A DNA stretch of 64,000 bases from Deltaproteobacteria bacterium IMCC39524 (GTDB lineage: Bacteria > Desulfobacterota > Desulfuromonadia > Desulfuromonadales > BM103). Each line of letters opens with the position of its first letter. Position 1 is the first letter of the stretch. A program made the translations under genes and the position numbers. The DNA is taken from the NCBI GenBank assembly GCA_029667085.1, contig JARUHJ010000004.1:124001-188000 (forward strand). Direction: 5' to 3'. Of the stretch, positions 34,613-42,322 are shown piece by piece. Under the pieces are notes generated by a model, which saw only the letters and a list, made by a program, of their open reading frames with translations, made no database searches and was not told the DNA's origin.

Positions 34613-35113
34613 TCATCCGGAGGGATACTGACGGCAGTACTCATAGAGAGCCATGCTGGCAGCGGTAGCAGCATTAAAACTGTGAGGCAGGCCATAGACC
34701 GGAATCTCGACAACATCATCCAGAAGTTCCAGGATTTCCGGCGTTAAGCCGGTACGCTCGTTACCAACCACCAGAACAGTACGCCTCGAAAAGTTATAGC
34801 TATGTATGCTCGTTGAGTTGGTGGTCTGTTCAAGGCCCACCAGGCGGTATCTGTCGCTGCGCAATTTTTGCAGTACAGGGGCCAGGCTTCTATGAATCGA
34901 GACCTCGAGTTCTTCGGCGCCGTCGCGGGCGATCTTTGAGATCAGGCTGGCATTGCCGGTCAGGACGAGTCGCTCCACGGCGCAGGCGCTTGCCGTTCTG
35001 GCAACGCTTGAGATGTTGACGTTGCTGCGCATGGGGGCGCAGGCGACGATCAGTTCACGAGGACGGCTAAGAACTGAGCCCTCCTTATGACGCAGATGTT
35101 CGAATTGGTTCAT
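34613..35113 (-). CDS. SpoU/TrmH-family RNA 2'-O-methyltransferase
   Basis: The 166-residue protein is a compact SPOUT methyltransferase. Motif 1 is NVNISSVARTA near residue 32, motif 2 LVVGNERTGLTPEIL, and motif 3 IPVYGLPHSFNAATAASMAL, which form the trefoil knot and SAM site. It lacks the N-terminal substrate-binding extension of RlmB. The target could be a tRNA position (TrmH/TrmL-like). The ATG overlaps the truA stop, so the two modification genes are coupled. Confidence 0.88.
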   Translation of the reverse strand: MNQFEHLRHKEGSVLSRPRELIVACAPMRSNVNISSVARTASACAVERLVLTGNASLISKIARDGAEELEVSIHRSLAPVLQKLRSDRYRLVGLEQTTNSTSIHSYNFSRRTVLVVGNERTGLTPEILELLDDVVEIPVYGLPHSFNAATAASMALYEYCRQYPSG

Positions 35114-35913
35114 AGAAGCACTCTTTTACTGACGTTACCGGATAATTCATCCTGCGAATAAAAGACCTGTTCCAGGTAAAGACCAGAAGCCGGAGCTGTC
35201 CCGGGAGCGGCCTGGCGATCGCCTGCATCGAGAATCCGACACAAATCCTCACGCGTGTAGCGTCCCTCGCCGACCTTGACGACGGCACGGACAATGTTGC
35301 GCACCATCTTGTACAAAAATCCATCCGCACAGATATCGAAAGTGAGCAGGGGCAGATCGTTGCTGAGCACCGCCTCGAAAACTGTGCGCCGCGTCGACTT
35401 CTGCTTGAAGTTTGTCCGCGTCGCGAACGAGGCAAAATCCTGTTCACCGATAAAGACGGAACAGACGTCAATCATGGCCTGCACATCAAGAGGTTCTTTA
35501 ACGTGCCAGACCCTGCCATCGTGCTGTTCAGGCAGTTTTCGATCATTCCAGATGAGATATCGATAGCGCTTGGCAATAGCTGAGTCACAGGCGTGAAAAT
35601 CTTTCACAGCACACCGAACATCAAGAATGCGAACTTCGGGCGCCAAAAGCTGGTTGAGCTTCTCCTGGACAAGTGCAGGCGGCAGGTCTTCCGGAAGCGA
35701 GAGACTCGCCACCTGGCCGTGAGCATGAGTCCCGCGGTCGGTACGACCGGACCCTTGTACCGCGACACGAACACCAAAAGCTTTCGTCACCGCCTGTTCA
35801 AGGGCGAACTGCACAGTTGGCTTGTCACCATGCCTCTGCCAGCCGAAGAAAGCTCGGCCGTCGTAGGCGAGGGTCAACTTGTAGTTAGAAAGTTGCGGAG
35901 CTGAAGTGGACAT
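35110..35913 (-). CDS. truA: tRNA pseudouridine(38-40) synthase
   Basis: The 267-residue protein matches TruA in length and motifs: YDGRAFFGWQ at the N-terminus, GSGRTDRGTHA with the catalytic Asp near residue 58, and the C-terminal MVRNIVRAVVKVGEGR. It modifies uridines of the anticodon stem. It lies 13 bases after aroF and overlaps trmH, giving the order aroF-truA-trmH. Confidence 0.95.
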   Translation of the reverse strand: MSTSAPQLSNYKLTLAYDGRAFFGWQRHGDKPTVQFALEQAVTKAFGVRVAVQGSGRTDRGTHAHGQVASLSLPEDLPPALVQEKLNQLLAPEVRILDVRCAVKDFHACDSAIAKRYRYLIWNDRKLPEQHDGRVWHVKEPLDVQAMIDVCSVFIGEQDFASFATRTNFKQKSTRRTVFEAVLSNDLPLLTFDICADGFLYKMVRNIVRAVVKVGEGRYTREDLCRILDAGDRQAAPGTAPASGLYLEQVFYSQDELSGNVSKRVLL

Positions 35914-35926
35914 AAAAGAATAAAAC

Positions 35927-36940
35927 CTACACCTCTTCCAGAAGATGCATCAGACGGTTGAGCTCTGCGACCAATTCGCCAAAGCCATCACCATCGAGGC
36001 TCTGGGCGCCATCACAGAGGGCCTTGTCCGGATCGGGATGAACTTCGACCATAATACCGTGAGCTCCGACTACTATTGCAGCTTTGGCCATCGGACCAAC
36101 CAGAGCACGTCGCCCGGTCGCATGGCTGGGATCAACCACGATCGGCAGATGACTCATTTCACGGATCAGAGGAACGACACTTAAGTCGAGCGTGTTACGT
36201 GTGGTTTTTTCAAAGGTCCGAATACCCCGCTCACAGAGGATCACGTTCGGATTCCCTTCGGAGAGGATATACTCGGCAGCGGAGAGAAACTCCTCGATGG
36301 TCGCACTCATACCTCTTTTAAGGAGGATCGGATGACCGGTCTTGCCCGCTTCCTTAAGCAGGTCAAAATTCTGCATATTACGGGCGCCGATCTGCAGAAC
36401 ATCAGAATAGCGGCAGATGTTTTCAAGCTGCTCAATGCGCATGACCTCAGTAATCACCGGCAGACCTTCAGCATCACCCGCCTGGCGCAGGTACTTCAAC
36501 CCTTCAATACCCAGGCCCTGAAAACTGTGAGGTCCTGTACGCGGTTTGTACGCACCACCACGTAGCATATGTGCACCATGTTCTTTGACAAGCCTGGCAG
36601 CAGCGAGCATCTGTTCCTCGCTCTCCACCGTACAGGGGCCGGCGATGATTACGGGTGGCTGGTTGTCACCAAACTTGACGCCGCCGGCTTCAACAATGGA
36701 GGCGTCTGGATGAAAATCCCGGGAGACCAGCTTATAGGGCTTACTGACATGAATAACTTCGCGGACACCGGGGAGTTCACGAATCGTCGTATCATCCACA
36801 TAACCCTGGTTGCCGAGGACACCGATAGCGGTACGCAGGCTGCCGGGGATGGGCTCCGCGGTCAGGCCCATAGCTGCAACAGCGTCTGTAACGGCCTGGA
36901 CCTGTTCATCGGTGGCAGAATGATGCATGACGATCAACAT
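35927..36940 (-). CDS. aroF: 3-deoxy-7-phosphoheptulonate synthase
   Basis: The 337-residue protein has an N-terminal ferredoxin-like extension (MLIVMHHSATDEQVQAV, about 80 residues) used in this subfamily for feedback control. The KDO8P/DAHP synthase barrel follows: VIIAGPCTVES, RGGAYKPRTGPHSFQG, LKRGMSATIEEFL and VVDPSHATGRR. It condenses phosphoenolpyruvate and erythrose 4-phosphate at the entry to the shikimate pathway. The start follows AAGGAG. Confidence 0.95.
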   Translation of the reverse strand: MLIVMHHSATDEQVQAVTDAVAAMGLTAEPIPGSLRTAIGVLGNQGYVDDTTIRELPGVREVIHVSKPYKLVSRDFHPDASIVEAGGVKFGDNQPPVIIAGPCTVESEEQMLAAARLVKEHGAHMLRGGAYKPRTGPHSFQGLGIEGLKYLRQAGDAEGLPVITEVMRIEQLENICRYSDVLQIGARNMQNFDLLKEAGKTGHPILLKRGMSATIEEFLSAAEYILSEGNPNVILCERGIRTFEKTTRNTLDLSVVPLIREMSHLPIVVDPSHATGRRALVGPMAKAAIVVGAHGIMVEVHPDPDKALCDGAQSLDGDGFGELVAELNRLMHLLEEV

Positions 36941-37303
36941 GAGAAAAGCTCCTTAAACGGTTGGAGGAATAAACATGGTAAAGCTGATTAATGCTAAAGC
37001 GCAGGGTACTTTGCCGAGGGCAGGATTTCAAGCTCTTTCCCTCTGCTTGCAAAGAGGAGCGTTCAGCTTATTCACCGTCAATGAGTCGGCAATCTCCCAG
37101 TGCACAACGGAGTCTATAAGACGGTCAGAGAAAATCAAGAGCCTGTCAGCCTGCCCTTTCCCGGTCAGCGTGAGCACAAAGAGCCTCGGACGATTGTTGA
37201 ATGCTGTCAGGAATAGGGTAATATATAGTCAAATTAGATAGTTTTGTCTCTTTATTGATTCACTGTTCATTCTCGGGGGGATTGACTCTTCAATCCAATC
37301 ACC
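36941..37303. other. intergenic stretch between aroF and the histidine kinase
   Basis: This region separates two divergent genes. A candidate promoter for the kinase lies at 37197-37224. An 88-residue plus-strand frame from 36975 has a good Shine-Dalgarno (GGAGGA) but no recognisable features and an unusual composition, so it is left uncalled. No hairpin terminator or leader structure for aroF was recognised. Confidence 0.45.
37197..37224 (+). promoter_or_regulatory. possible promoter for the kinase/receiver pair
   Basis: TTGAAT (37197-37202) and TAATAT (37219-37224) are 16 bases apart, each matching four to five consensus bases. A start near 37231 would leave a leader of about 70 bases. Confidence 0.35.
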
Positions 37304-38527
37304 ATGTCATTAATCAAACGGAACAGAAGCCGCCGCAGAAGAAATTTCGACGAGGACAGCAAGGTCCTGATTGTCACCTTGCTTTTCTGTCTGGTTTTTT
37401 CAGTAGTTGGCCTTCAGAAGTCTCTGGGCACTTATCAAATAATTATTCTTGGTCTTGTGCAGTTGCTCATGGTCATGGCGATCGGTGTGATCAGGGGGAT
37501 CAGCCTGTTCAGAATGCCTTCGCCAAAGCTTATCTTCTATTTCTTCCTTATCCTGTTCATCAATATTTCTGCCCGGTATTTCACCGAAAACGCACTCGAT
37601 ACGTCCCTGTTCGTTTCCAAGTGGTTTCGCTCCTTTGTCACAGTAAATCAAGGCGCTGATATCAATGACAAGTCTCTTCTTTTTGCATTACGACTGGTCC
37701 ACTATCTGATAGCTTTCGGCATCCCGTTTTTCGTTGCAAGTGTCATCGATCTTTATTGCACAGAGCGCAAGAGCATTCTCAAAATAGACGCCGAAAAGAA
37801 GGATGCCGAATTTCAAGTTGTCAGCCACATGGCTCACAATATCAAGCCCAAGCTCAGCTCCGCCCAATCGGTCTTGAGTCACCTTAAGGATTTTATTCAC
37901 AGGGAAAATCTTGATCAATCGCCGCTACAGAAACAATTCTACGAGGGCCAGACCGACGAAACTGTTACAGATGCTATTCAGAAAGCCCAGGGAGCTTTAA
38001 ATCAGGTCAACGAAGAGATCATCAACATCAGAGATCTTATTACCGAAGAGATCAATACAGATGACTTCCAGAAAGTTGATCTTGAGGAGCTTTTTCGTGA
38101 ACAGATCATCCCCCTGTTCGCCAAGGAAAAAGGAAATCTTCATATCGAGTTAGAGACGGAATCCACATGTAAGGCAGTCCTCCACAAACACTCCTTTGTC
38201 GAGTCTATGAACAACCTGATCCGCAATGCGCTAGTGCACGGCTTTACCAACCCGAGTTTTCAGCATATCATCAAGTTTGTCATCAGAAAAAAAAGAGGCG
38301 GGATCATTGTCGATTATTTAAACAATGGTGATCCATTGCCAGAGGAGATGAACCAGAACAACCTGCTTTCATATGGGGTAAAAAGCGTGGACAGCCCCGG
38401 CGGAGGGCTTGGTATGGCCTATGTTGGAAAAATGATCAAGGCTCATCACGGAACCTTTGAGATTCTCGACAATCCTGACTACAACGTTCACTTCCGGATC
38501 ATCCTGCCAAAAGGAGGCGTGCATTGA
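37304..38527 (+). CDS. membrane histidine kinase of unusual type
   Basis: The 407-residue protein has about four transmembrane helices in its first 155 residues, with short loops and no large periplasmic domain. The phosphoacceptor region is SHMAHNIKPKLSSAQ near residue 175, an atypical H-box in which Asn follows His. A long helical segment follows, then an ATPase domain with NNLIRNALVHG, DSPGGGLGMAYV and a G2-like GGG loop. The partner gene overlaps its stop by four bases. The pair is likely to sense a membrane or redox signal, but nothing in the sequence names it. Confidence 0.8.
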   Translation: MSLIKRNRSRRRRNFDEDSKVLIVTLLFCLVFSVVGLQKSLGTYQIIILGLVQLLMVMAIGVIRGISLFRMPSPKLIFYFFLILFINISARYFTENALDTSLFVSKWFRSFVTVNQGADINDKSLLFALRLVHYLIAFGIPFFVASVIDLYCTERKSILKIDAEKKDAEFQVVSHMAHNIKPKLSSAQSVLSHLKDFIHRENLDQSPLQKQFYEGQTDETVTDAIQKAQGALNQVNEEIINIRDLITEEINTDDFQKVDLEELFREQIIPLFAKEKGNLHIELETESTCKAVLHKHSFVESMNNLIRNALVHGFTNPSFQHIIKFVIRKKRGGIIVDYLNNGDPLPEEMNQNNLLSYGVKSVDSPGGGLGMAYVGKMIKAHHGTFEILDNPDYNVHFRIILPKGGVH

Positions 38528-39438
38528 ACAAGAAACTTCCCAGACCTTTGAGGGTGCTGATTATCGATGATGACAAGAGCTTCGTTGAGGAGTTGCAGCG
38601 AGATGCAAACCCTTATCGCATCATCCTGGATCATGCCATGAGTCTGGAAGAAGCGATCGAGATTATGGATGAAAGGGGGGGAAAAGCCTTTGCCGGAATT
38701 ATTCTCGACGTCATCTGCCTGAAAAAGAAAGAGCAAAAAGTTGCCGATGAAAGTTTCCTTGTCAGAGCCAAGGAAGTTTTCGACCGAAAAGCCCCGAGCC
38801 TGCCTAAAGCCATCCTGACCGCAGAGCCCGGCCACTTCAAAACGCTGAAACCTCTCTACGAAGGAACCCTTTCGGTCTACCTCAAAGGTGGCGAGGATCA
38901 GGACCGGATGTTTGCCTTCTTCTGCAAGGAAAGTGAAAAACTCGAGAATGTCCGTATGGCGTCTCAGTACCCGGAAGTTTTTGAGGTTTTCGAAAAGCAG
39001 TTTCTGGGTAGCAGTGAAGAGCAGGAGTTGATTGCCTGCCTGAAGCTCATGGACAGTTCTGACCCCGTGGTTATTGCAGACAACCTGGCCCGCCTACGGA
39101 GGTTGCAGGAAGGGATCTACCTGGCTCTATACCGAAAGGATCCGAAATATATCCCCCCCGGCGCTGGAATCGGAGGCGGGTCACTGTTCAAACATGTTAT
39201 CCGCCACTTCAAGGTCATGCACCTGATCGAGCATGGCAAGATCATTGAAGTCGCTTCGGGACTGGTTCATTCCATTGGCAGCGACCACGGAACCCATGTT
39301 CCGAGCAAGCCCCCCCTGTACGCGCCCACCAGGTACACTGTGCAGATGACGACCTTTGCCATTCTGGACCTGATCTTATGGTTCAAGGAGATCATGGAAC
39401 CTGAGGTTACTTCGAGTAAAGGCACCTCAGTGTCTTGA
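38524..39438 (+). CDS. receiver-domain protein with unknown C-terminal domain
   Basis: The 304-residue protein begins with a receiver domain: VLIIDDDKSF and a phospho-Asp in IILDVICLKKKEQ near residue 60. The rest of the domain is unusual, with AILTAEPGHF and YLKGG in place of the normal Thr and KPF ends. After about residue 145 there is no helix-turn-helix, GGDEF, HD or kinase motif. Instead a helical domain of 150 residues ends HVPSKPPLYAPTRYTVQ and then LDLILWFKEIM, which resembles HEPN/DUF4145-like helical domains by eye. The output is therefore probably not DNA binding. Confidence 0.7.
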   Translation: MNKKLPRPLRVLIIDDDKSFVEELQRDANPYRIILDHAMSLEEAIEIMDERGGKAFAGIILDVICLKKKEQKVADESFLVRAKEVFDRKAPSLPKAILTAEPGHFKTLKPLYEGTLSVYLKGGEDQDRMFAFFCKESEKLENVRMASQYPEVFEVFEKQFLGSSEEQELIACLKLMDSSDPVVIADNLARLRRLQEGIYLALYRKDPKYIPPGAGIGGGSLFKHVIRHFKVMHLIEHGKIIEVASGLVHSIGSDHGTHVPSKPPLYAPTRYTVQMTTFAILDLILWFKEIMEPEVTSSKGTSVS

Positions 39439-39631
39439 CAAAGCCTCGGCCCAATACTGTCAAAGACTCATCGCGCCAGGGCACAAATATTTCCGCGATA
39501 AGGATTTCAAGTTTTCCCCTCCTGTGTTATCACCGCTTGGCGCAGCGCACAATTTTCGTTATGCTGTCCAAGGGCACTCATGCCCACCCGCGGCCGTTAA
39601 TATTATGTTGGACGAAATTCAAGAGGTCATC

Positions 39632-39952
39632 ATGCCCCCTAAGCTCCCGGTCGTCGCAATCGCTATCATTCTGAACGCTATATTATCTCCTTTTGCCTAC
39701 GCAGATAGCGAGACAGAGGCTCATAAACTGATCAACGCCCAGGGCTGCAAGGCCTGTCATACATTGGACGGCAATGGCGGTGTCACCGCAGGCAGCTTCG
39801 AAGCAATGCGCGACAAACTGACACGTGCTCAAGTACGCTCCCAACTTGTCAACCCGGAGCGAAAACACGGCAATGACAAGATTCCGGATTTCAGTCACCT
39901 CTCAGAACATGAGATTGACGTTCTGGTCAATTTCATACAACCAAAGCCTTAA
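39632..39952 (+). CDS. monohaem c-type cytochrome, periplasmic
   Basis: From ATG 39632, which follows AAGAGG, the product has 106 residues. A signal peptide (PPKLPVVAIAIILNAILSPFAYA) is cut before DSE. One haem site CKACH lies near residue 40. The distal Met expected for class I cytochromes is probably in FEAMRDK or absent from the usual late position. It could donate or accept electrons in periplasmic respiration. Alternative in-frame starts (39524, 39605) would bury the signal. Confidence 0.82.
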   Translation: MPPKLPVVAIAIILNAILSPFAYADSETEAHKLINAQGCKACHTLDGNGGVTAGSFEAMRDKLTRAQVRSQLVNPERKHGNDKIPDFSHLSEHEIDVLVNFIQPKP

Positions 39953-39963
39953 AGCTTTAAGGC
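39946..39963. repeat. 18-bp perfect palindrome over the cytochrome stop codon
   Basis: GCCTTAAAGCTTTAAGGC is fully self-complementary and contains the TAA stop of the cytochrome gene. It could form an mRNA 3' stem or serve as a dyad site. No T-run follows. Confidence 0.5.
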
Positions 39964-39993
39964 GGTCAACATTTCGCTAACTGGAAAAGATAA

Positions 39994-40695
39994 ATGACGC
40001 AACGTATCATCCCGATCACCTCAGCAAACTTTATTGCCGGCAGAACCCCCGACCAGCCACTGGACCTGCCGTCCATTTTCGGCAACGATCATCCTTTGGC
40101 ACTGGAAATAGGCTGCGGCACAGGCCATTTCGTGCTTGAGCGTGCTCGCAAACAGCCCGGGACAAACTTCCTCGCTATTGATATCTACAATAAAGGGTGC
40201 CTTAAAACCTGTAAGAAGATTGACGAAGCCGGCGTGCAGAACGTTCGTGTCATGCGCGTTGAAGCCCGCTGGCTGCTGGACAAAGGTCTGCAACCTGAGA
40301 GCCTCTCTGCGGTCTATATCAACTGCCCGGATCCCTGGCCCAAAAAACGCCACTGGAGCAGACGACTGGTCAACCGTGATTTTCTCCTCAACCTGGCTCA
40401 GCATCTGGAACCGGGAGGAGATTTCTTTTTCAGCACCGATTTCGACAACTATGCGGAGAGCGTCGCAGAGCAGATTCGTGACCTGAACGGCTATCGCAAT
40501 ATGCTGCAAGACGAGTGGACGCACTGCTTGGCCGACTACCCGATCTCCAAATACATGCAGAGGTTCCTCGATAAAGGTCAACAGATCTACTACCTGCACT
40601 ACAAACGTGATGCAGGCGTGCCTCGCCATCTCCTGTCATCCCCTCCGGTACGGCGAGGTTTTCGTTTTGACTGGCAAAAGGTCGGAAATGACTGA
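39994..40695 (+). CDS. trmB: tRNA (guanine-N7-)-methyltransferase
   Basis: The 233-residue protein shows LEIGCGTGHFVLERA (SAM motif I), NCPDPWPKKRH, the TrmB signature, and later STDFDNYAE. It methylates G46 in the tRNA variable loop. Its stop overlaps the start of truD by eight bases, so two tRNA modification enzymes are coupled here. The last 25 residues are an extension beyond the E. coli length. Confidence 0.94.
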   Translation: MTQRIIPITSANFIAGRTPDQPLDLPSIFGNDHPLALEIGCGTGHFVLERARKQPGTNFLAIDIYNKGCLKTCKKIDEAGVQNVRVMRVEARWLLDKGLQPESLSAVYINCPDPWPKKRHWSRRLVNRDFLLNLAQHLEPGGDFFFSTDFDNYAESVAEQIRDLNGYRNMLQDEWTHCLADYPISKYMQRFLDKGQQIYYLHYKRDAGVPRHLLSSPPVRRGFRFDWQKVGND

Positions 40696-41878
40696 GTATC
40701 TTACGACTCAACTGCCAGGAACGGGAGGGATCATCCGCCAAAGGCCAGAAGACTTCCAGGTTGAGGAGATCCCCCTTTACGAACCCTGTGGAGAAGGCGA
40801 CCATCTTTTCATCCGTGTAGAAAAGAGCGGATTGACCACCTACGATTTGCTCCGGGAACTTGCGAGCGCCCTTAAGTGCAATGAACGCGATCTCGGCTAT
40901 GCCGGGCTCAAAGATGCCAGGGCGATTACCCGGCAAACGGTCTCCGTGCCATTACGCAAACCGGAAGACGTCAAAGAACTGGAGATCCCGGGGGTAACGA
41001 TCCTCTCAGCGCGCCTGCATGGCAATAAGCTGCGTCCCGGCCACCTGGCGGGGAATCGCTTCCAGATCCGCATTCACCAACCCGACCAGGAAGGTTTGTC
41101 TCGCGCGGAGACGATTCTTGGCGTCCTGCAGGATATCGGTGTACCCAATCGTTTTGGCGAACAACGCTATGGCTCTCTGGGCAACTCCCACCGTATTGGC
41201 AAGGCCATCCTGCGCAACGACTTTAAAGCCGCTCTTCGAGAAATCATCGGCGACACGAAAGAGATTAACCATGAGGGTTGGAAGCAAGCGGTTGAAGCCT
41301 TTCACGCAGGTGACTTGAAGACTGCCGTAGAGAAATTACCTCGCCATTGCAGACCGGAGCGCCGTCTGCTGGAGATGCTTCAGGAAGGCAAGAGTGCTCG
41401 CAAGGCGGTCCTTGCTATGCCAAGAAAGCTGCTCCGACTCTACCTTTCTGCGTACCAATCTTGCCTCTTTGATCGCTTGGTCGACATGCGCATGGCTTCC
41501 CTGGAGCGCCTCTGGCCCGGAGATCTGGCCTACAAACATGTTAACGGCGCCTGTTTTCTGGTCACTGACCCTGAGTTGGAGCAACCGCGCGCTGACAGCT
41601 TCGAGATCAGCCCCACAGCCCCCCTATTCGGCTACAAGAGCAAGCTTGCCAAAGGCCAGGCCGGCCTGCTTGAGCAAGGCCTGCTCGACAAAGAGCAGCT
41701 CAACCTTGAGGCGTTCCGTCTATCGGGTGGTCTGGCAATGGAAGGGGAACGGCGGCCGTTGCGGGTACCGATTCAGGCCCCGGAATGTATTCGTGAAAAA
41801 GACTCGCTGCTGGTGACCTTTTCATTACCGAAAGGCAGCTTCGCGACGACCGTCCTCAGTGAGATTATGAAAACATGA
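40688..41878 (+). CDS. truD: tRNA pseudouridine(13) synthase
   Basis: From ATG 40688 the protein has 396 residues. The catalytic motif GYAGLKDARAITRQ near residue 72 contains the TruD Asp. NRFGEQRYGSLGNSHRIG is the second family block, and a TRUD insertion domain lies between. Longer frames into trmB lack support. It converts U13 of tRNA-Glu and other RNAs to pseudouridine. The gene is translationally coupled to trmB. Confidence 0.94.
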   Translation: MTEYLTTQLPGTGGIIRQRPEDFQVEEIPLYEPCGEGDHLFIRVEKSGLTTYDLLRELASALKCNERDLGYAGLKDARAITRQTVSVPLRKPEDVKELEIPGVTILSARLHGNKLRPGHLAGNRFQIRIHQPDQEGLSRAETILGVLQDIGVPNRFGEQRYGSLGNSHRIGKAILRNDFKAALREIIGDTKEINHEGWKQAVEAFHAGDLKTAVEKLPRHCRPERRLLEMLQEGKSARKAVLAMPRKLLRLYLSAYQSCLFDRLVDMRMASLERLWPGDLAYKHVNGACFLVTDPELEQPRADSFEISPTAPLFGYKSKLAKGQAGLLEQGLLDKEQLNLEAFRLSGGLAMEGERRPLRVPIQAPECIREKDSLLVTFSLPKGSFATTVLSEIMKT

Positions 41879-41892
41879 GGTTTTGCCTTGAA

Positions 41893-41910
41893 TTGGCAAA
41901 CCCTTTGCAT
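41893..41910 (+). promoter_or_regulatory. sigma-54 promoter for the symporter operon
   Basis: TTGGCAA (GG 41895-41896) and TTTGCAT (GC 41907-41908) have the exact ten-base spacing of -24/-12 elements and match the consensus well. Transcription would begin near 41920, about 70 bases before the DUF4212 start. Activation would need an enhancer-binding protein, none of which is encoded in this window. Confidence 0.6.
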
Positions 41911-41988
41911 TAAAAACAGTTTAAACAACACTTCGATTTTTCGTTGCAGTTGCTCATTTGCCGCTTAATTCGTAGAGGAGCTCAAGGC

Positions 41989-42318
41989 ATGTCGCAAACG
42001 AACGAACAAGACTCCCCTAAAAGGGAAGATCTCCGCATTAACTTTTTCCGCCCTCGACCCGGCTTCATGCGTAAAGAGGTGACGATTATCTGGGTCACCC
42101 TGGCCGCCTGGGCCATTATGACCTTCGGCATGCCGATTCACCTGGCGTTCGTTCACACAGACCCAACCAGTACTCTTGCCGAGGCTCCCTATATCTTCGG
42201 CATCCCCGCGTACTTCTGGTTCAGCGGTCAATTTCTGATCCTCTGGTTTATCTTTCTCTGTTTTATCTTCAATGTTCTGATTGACTGGCTGAGTTCAAGC
42301 TACCGAAGACGGCGTTAG
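41989..42318 (+). CDS. DUF4212 small subunit of a sodium:solute symporter
   Basis: From ATG 41989, with GAGGAG upstream, the product has 109 residues. An N-terminal hydrophilic part ends FRPRPGFMRKEVTIIW, followed by two transmembrane helices (about 38-58 and 78-100) and a basic tail SSYRRRR. This matches DUF4212 proteins, which always sit next to a sodium:solute symporter of the acetate/organic-acid type. It is the putative small subunit, starting five bases before the symporter gene. Confidence 0.88.
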   Translation: MSQTNEQDSPKREDLRINFFRPRPGFMRKEVTIIWVTLAAWAIMTFGMPIHLAFVHTDPTSTLAEAPYIFGIPAYFWFSGQFLILWFIFLCFIFNVLIDWLSSSYRRRR

Positions 42319-42322
42319 GGGA

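Noticed and set aside
36975-37241. Plus-strand 88-residue frame with a good GGAGGA site
   Set aside because: Its composition is unlike the neighbouring proteins, no motif is seen, and it lies in the divergent promoter region. It is kept as a possibility only.
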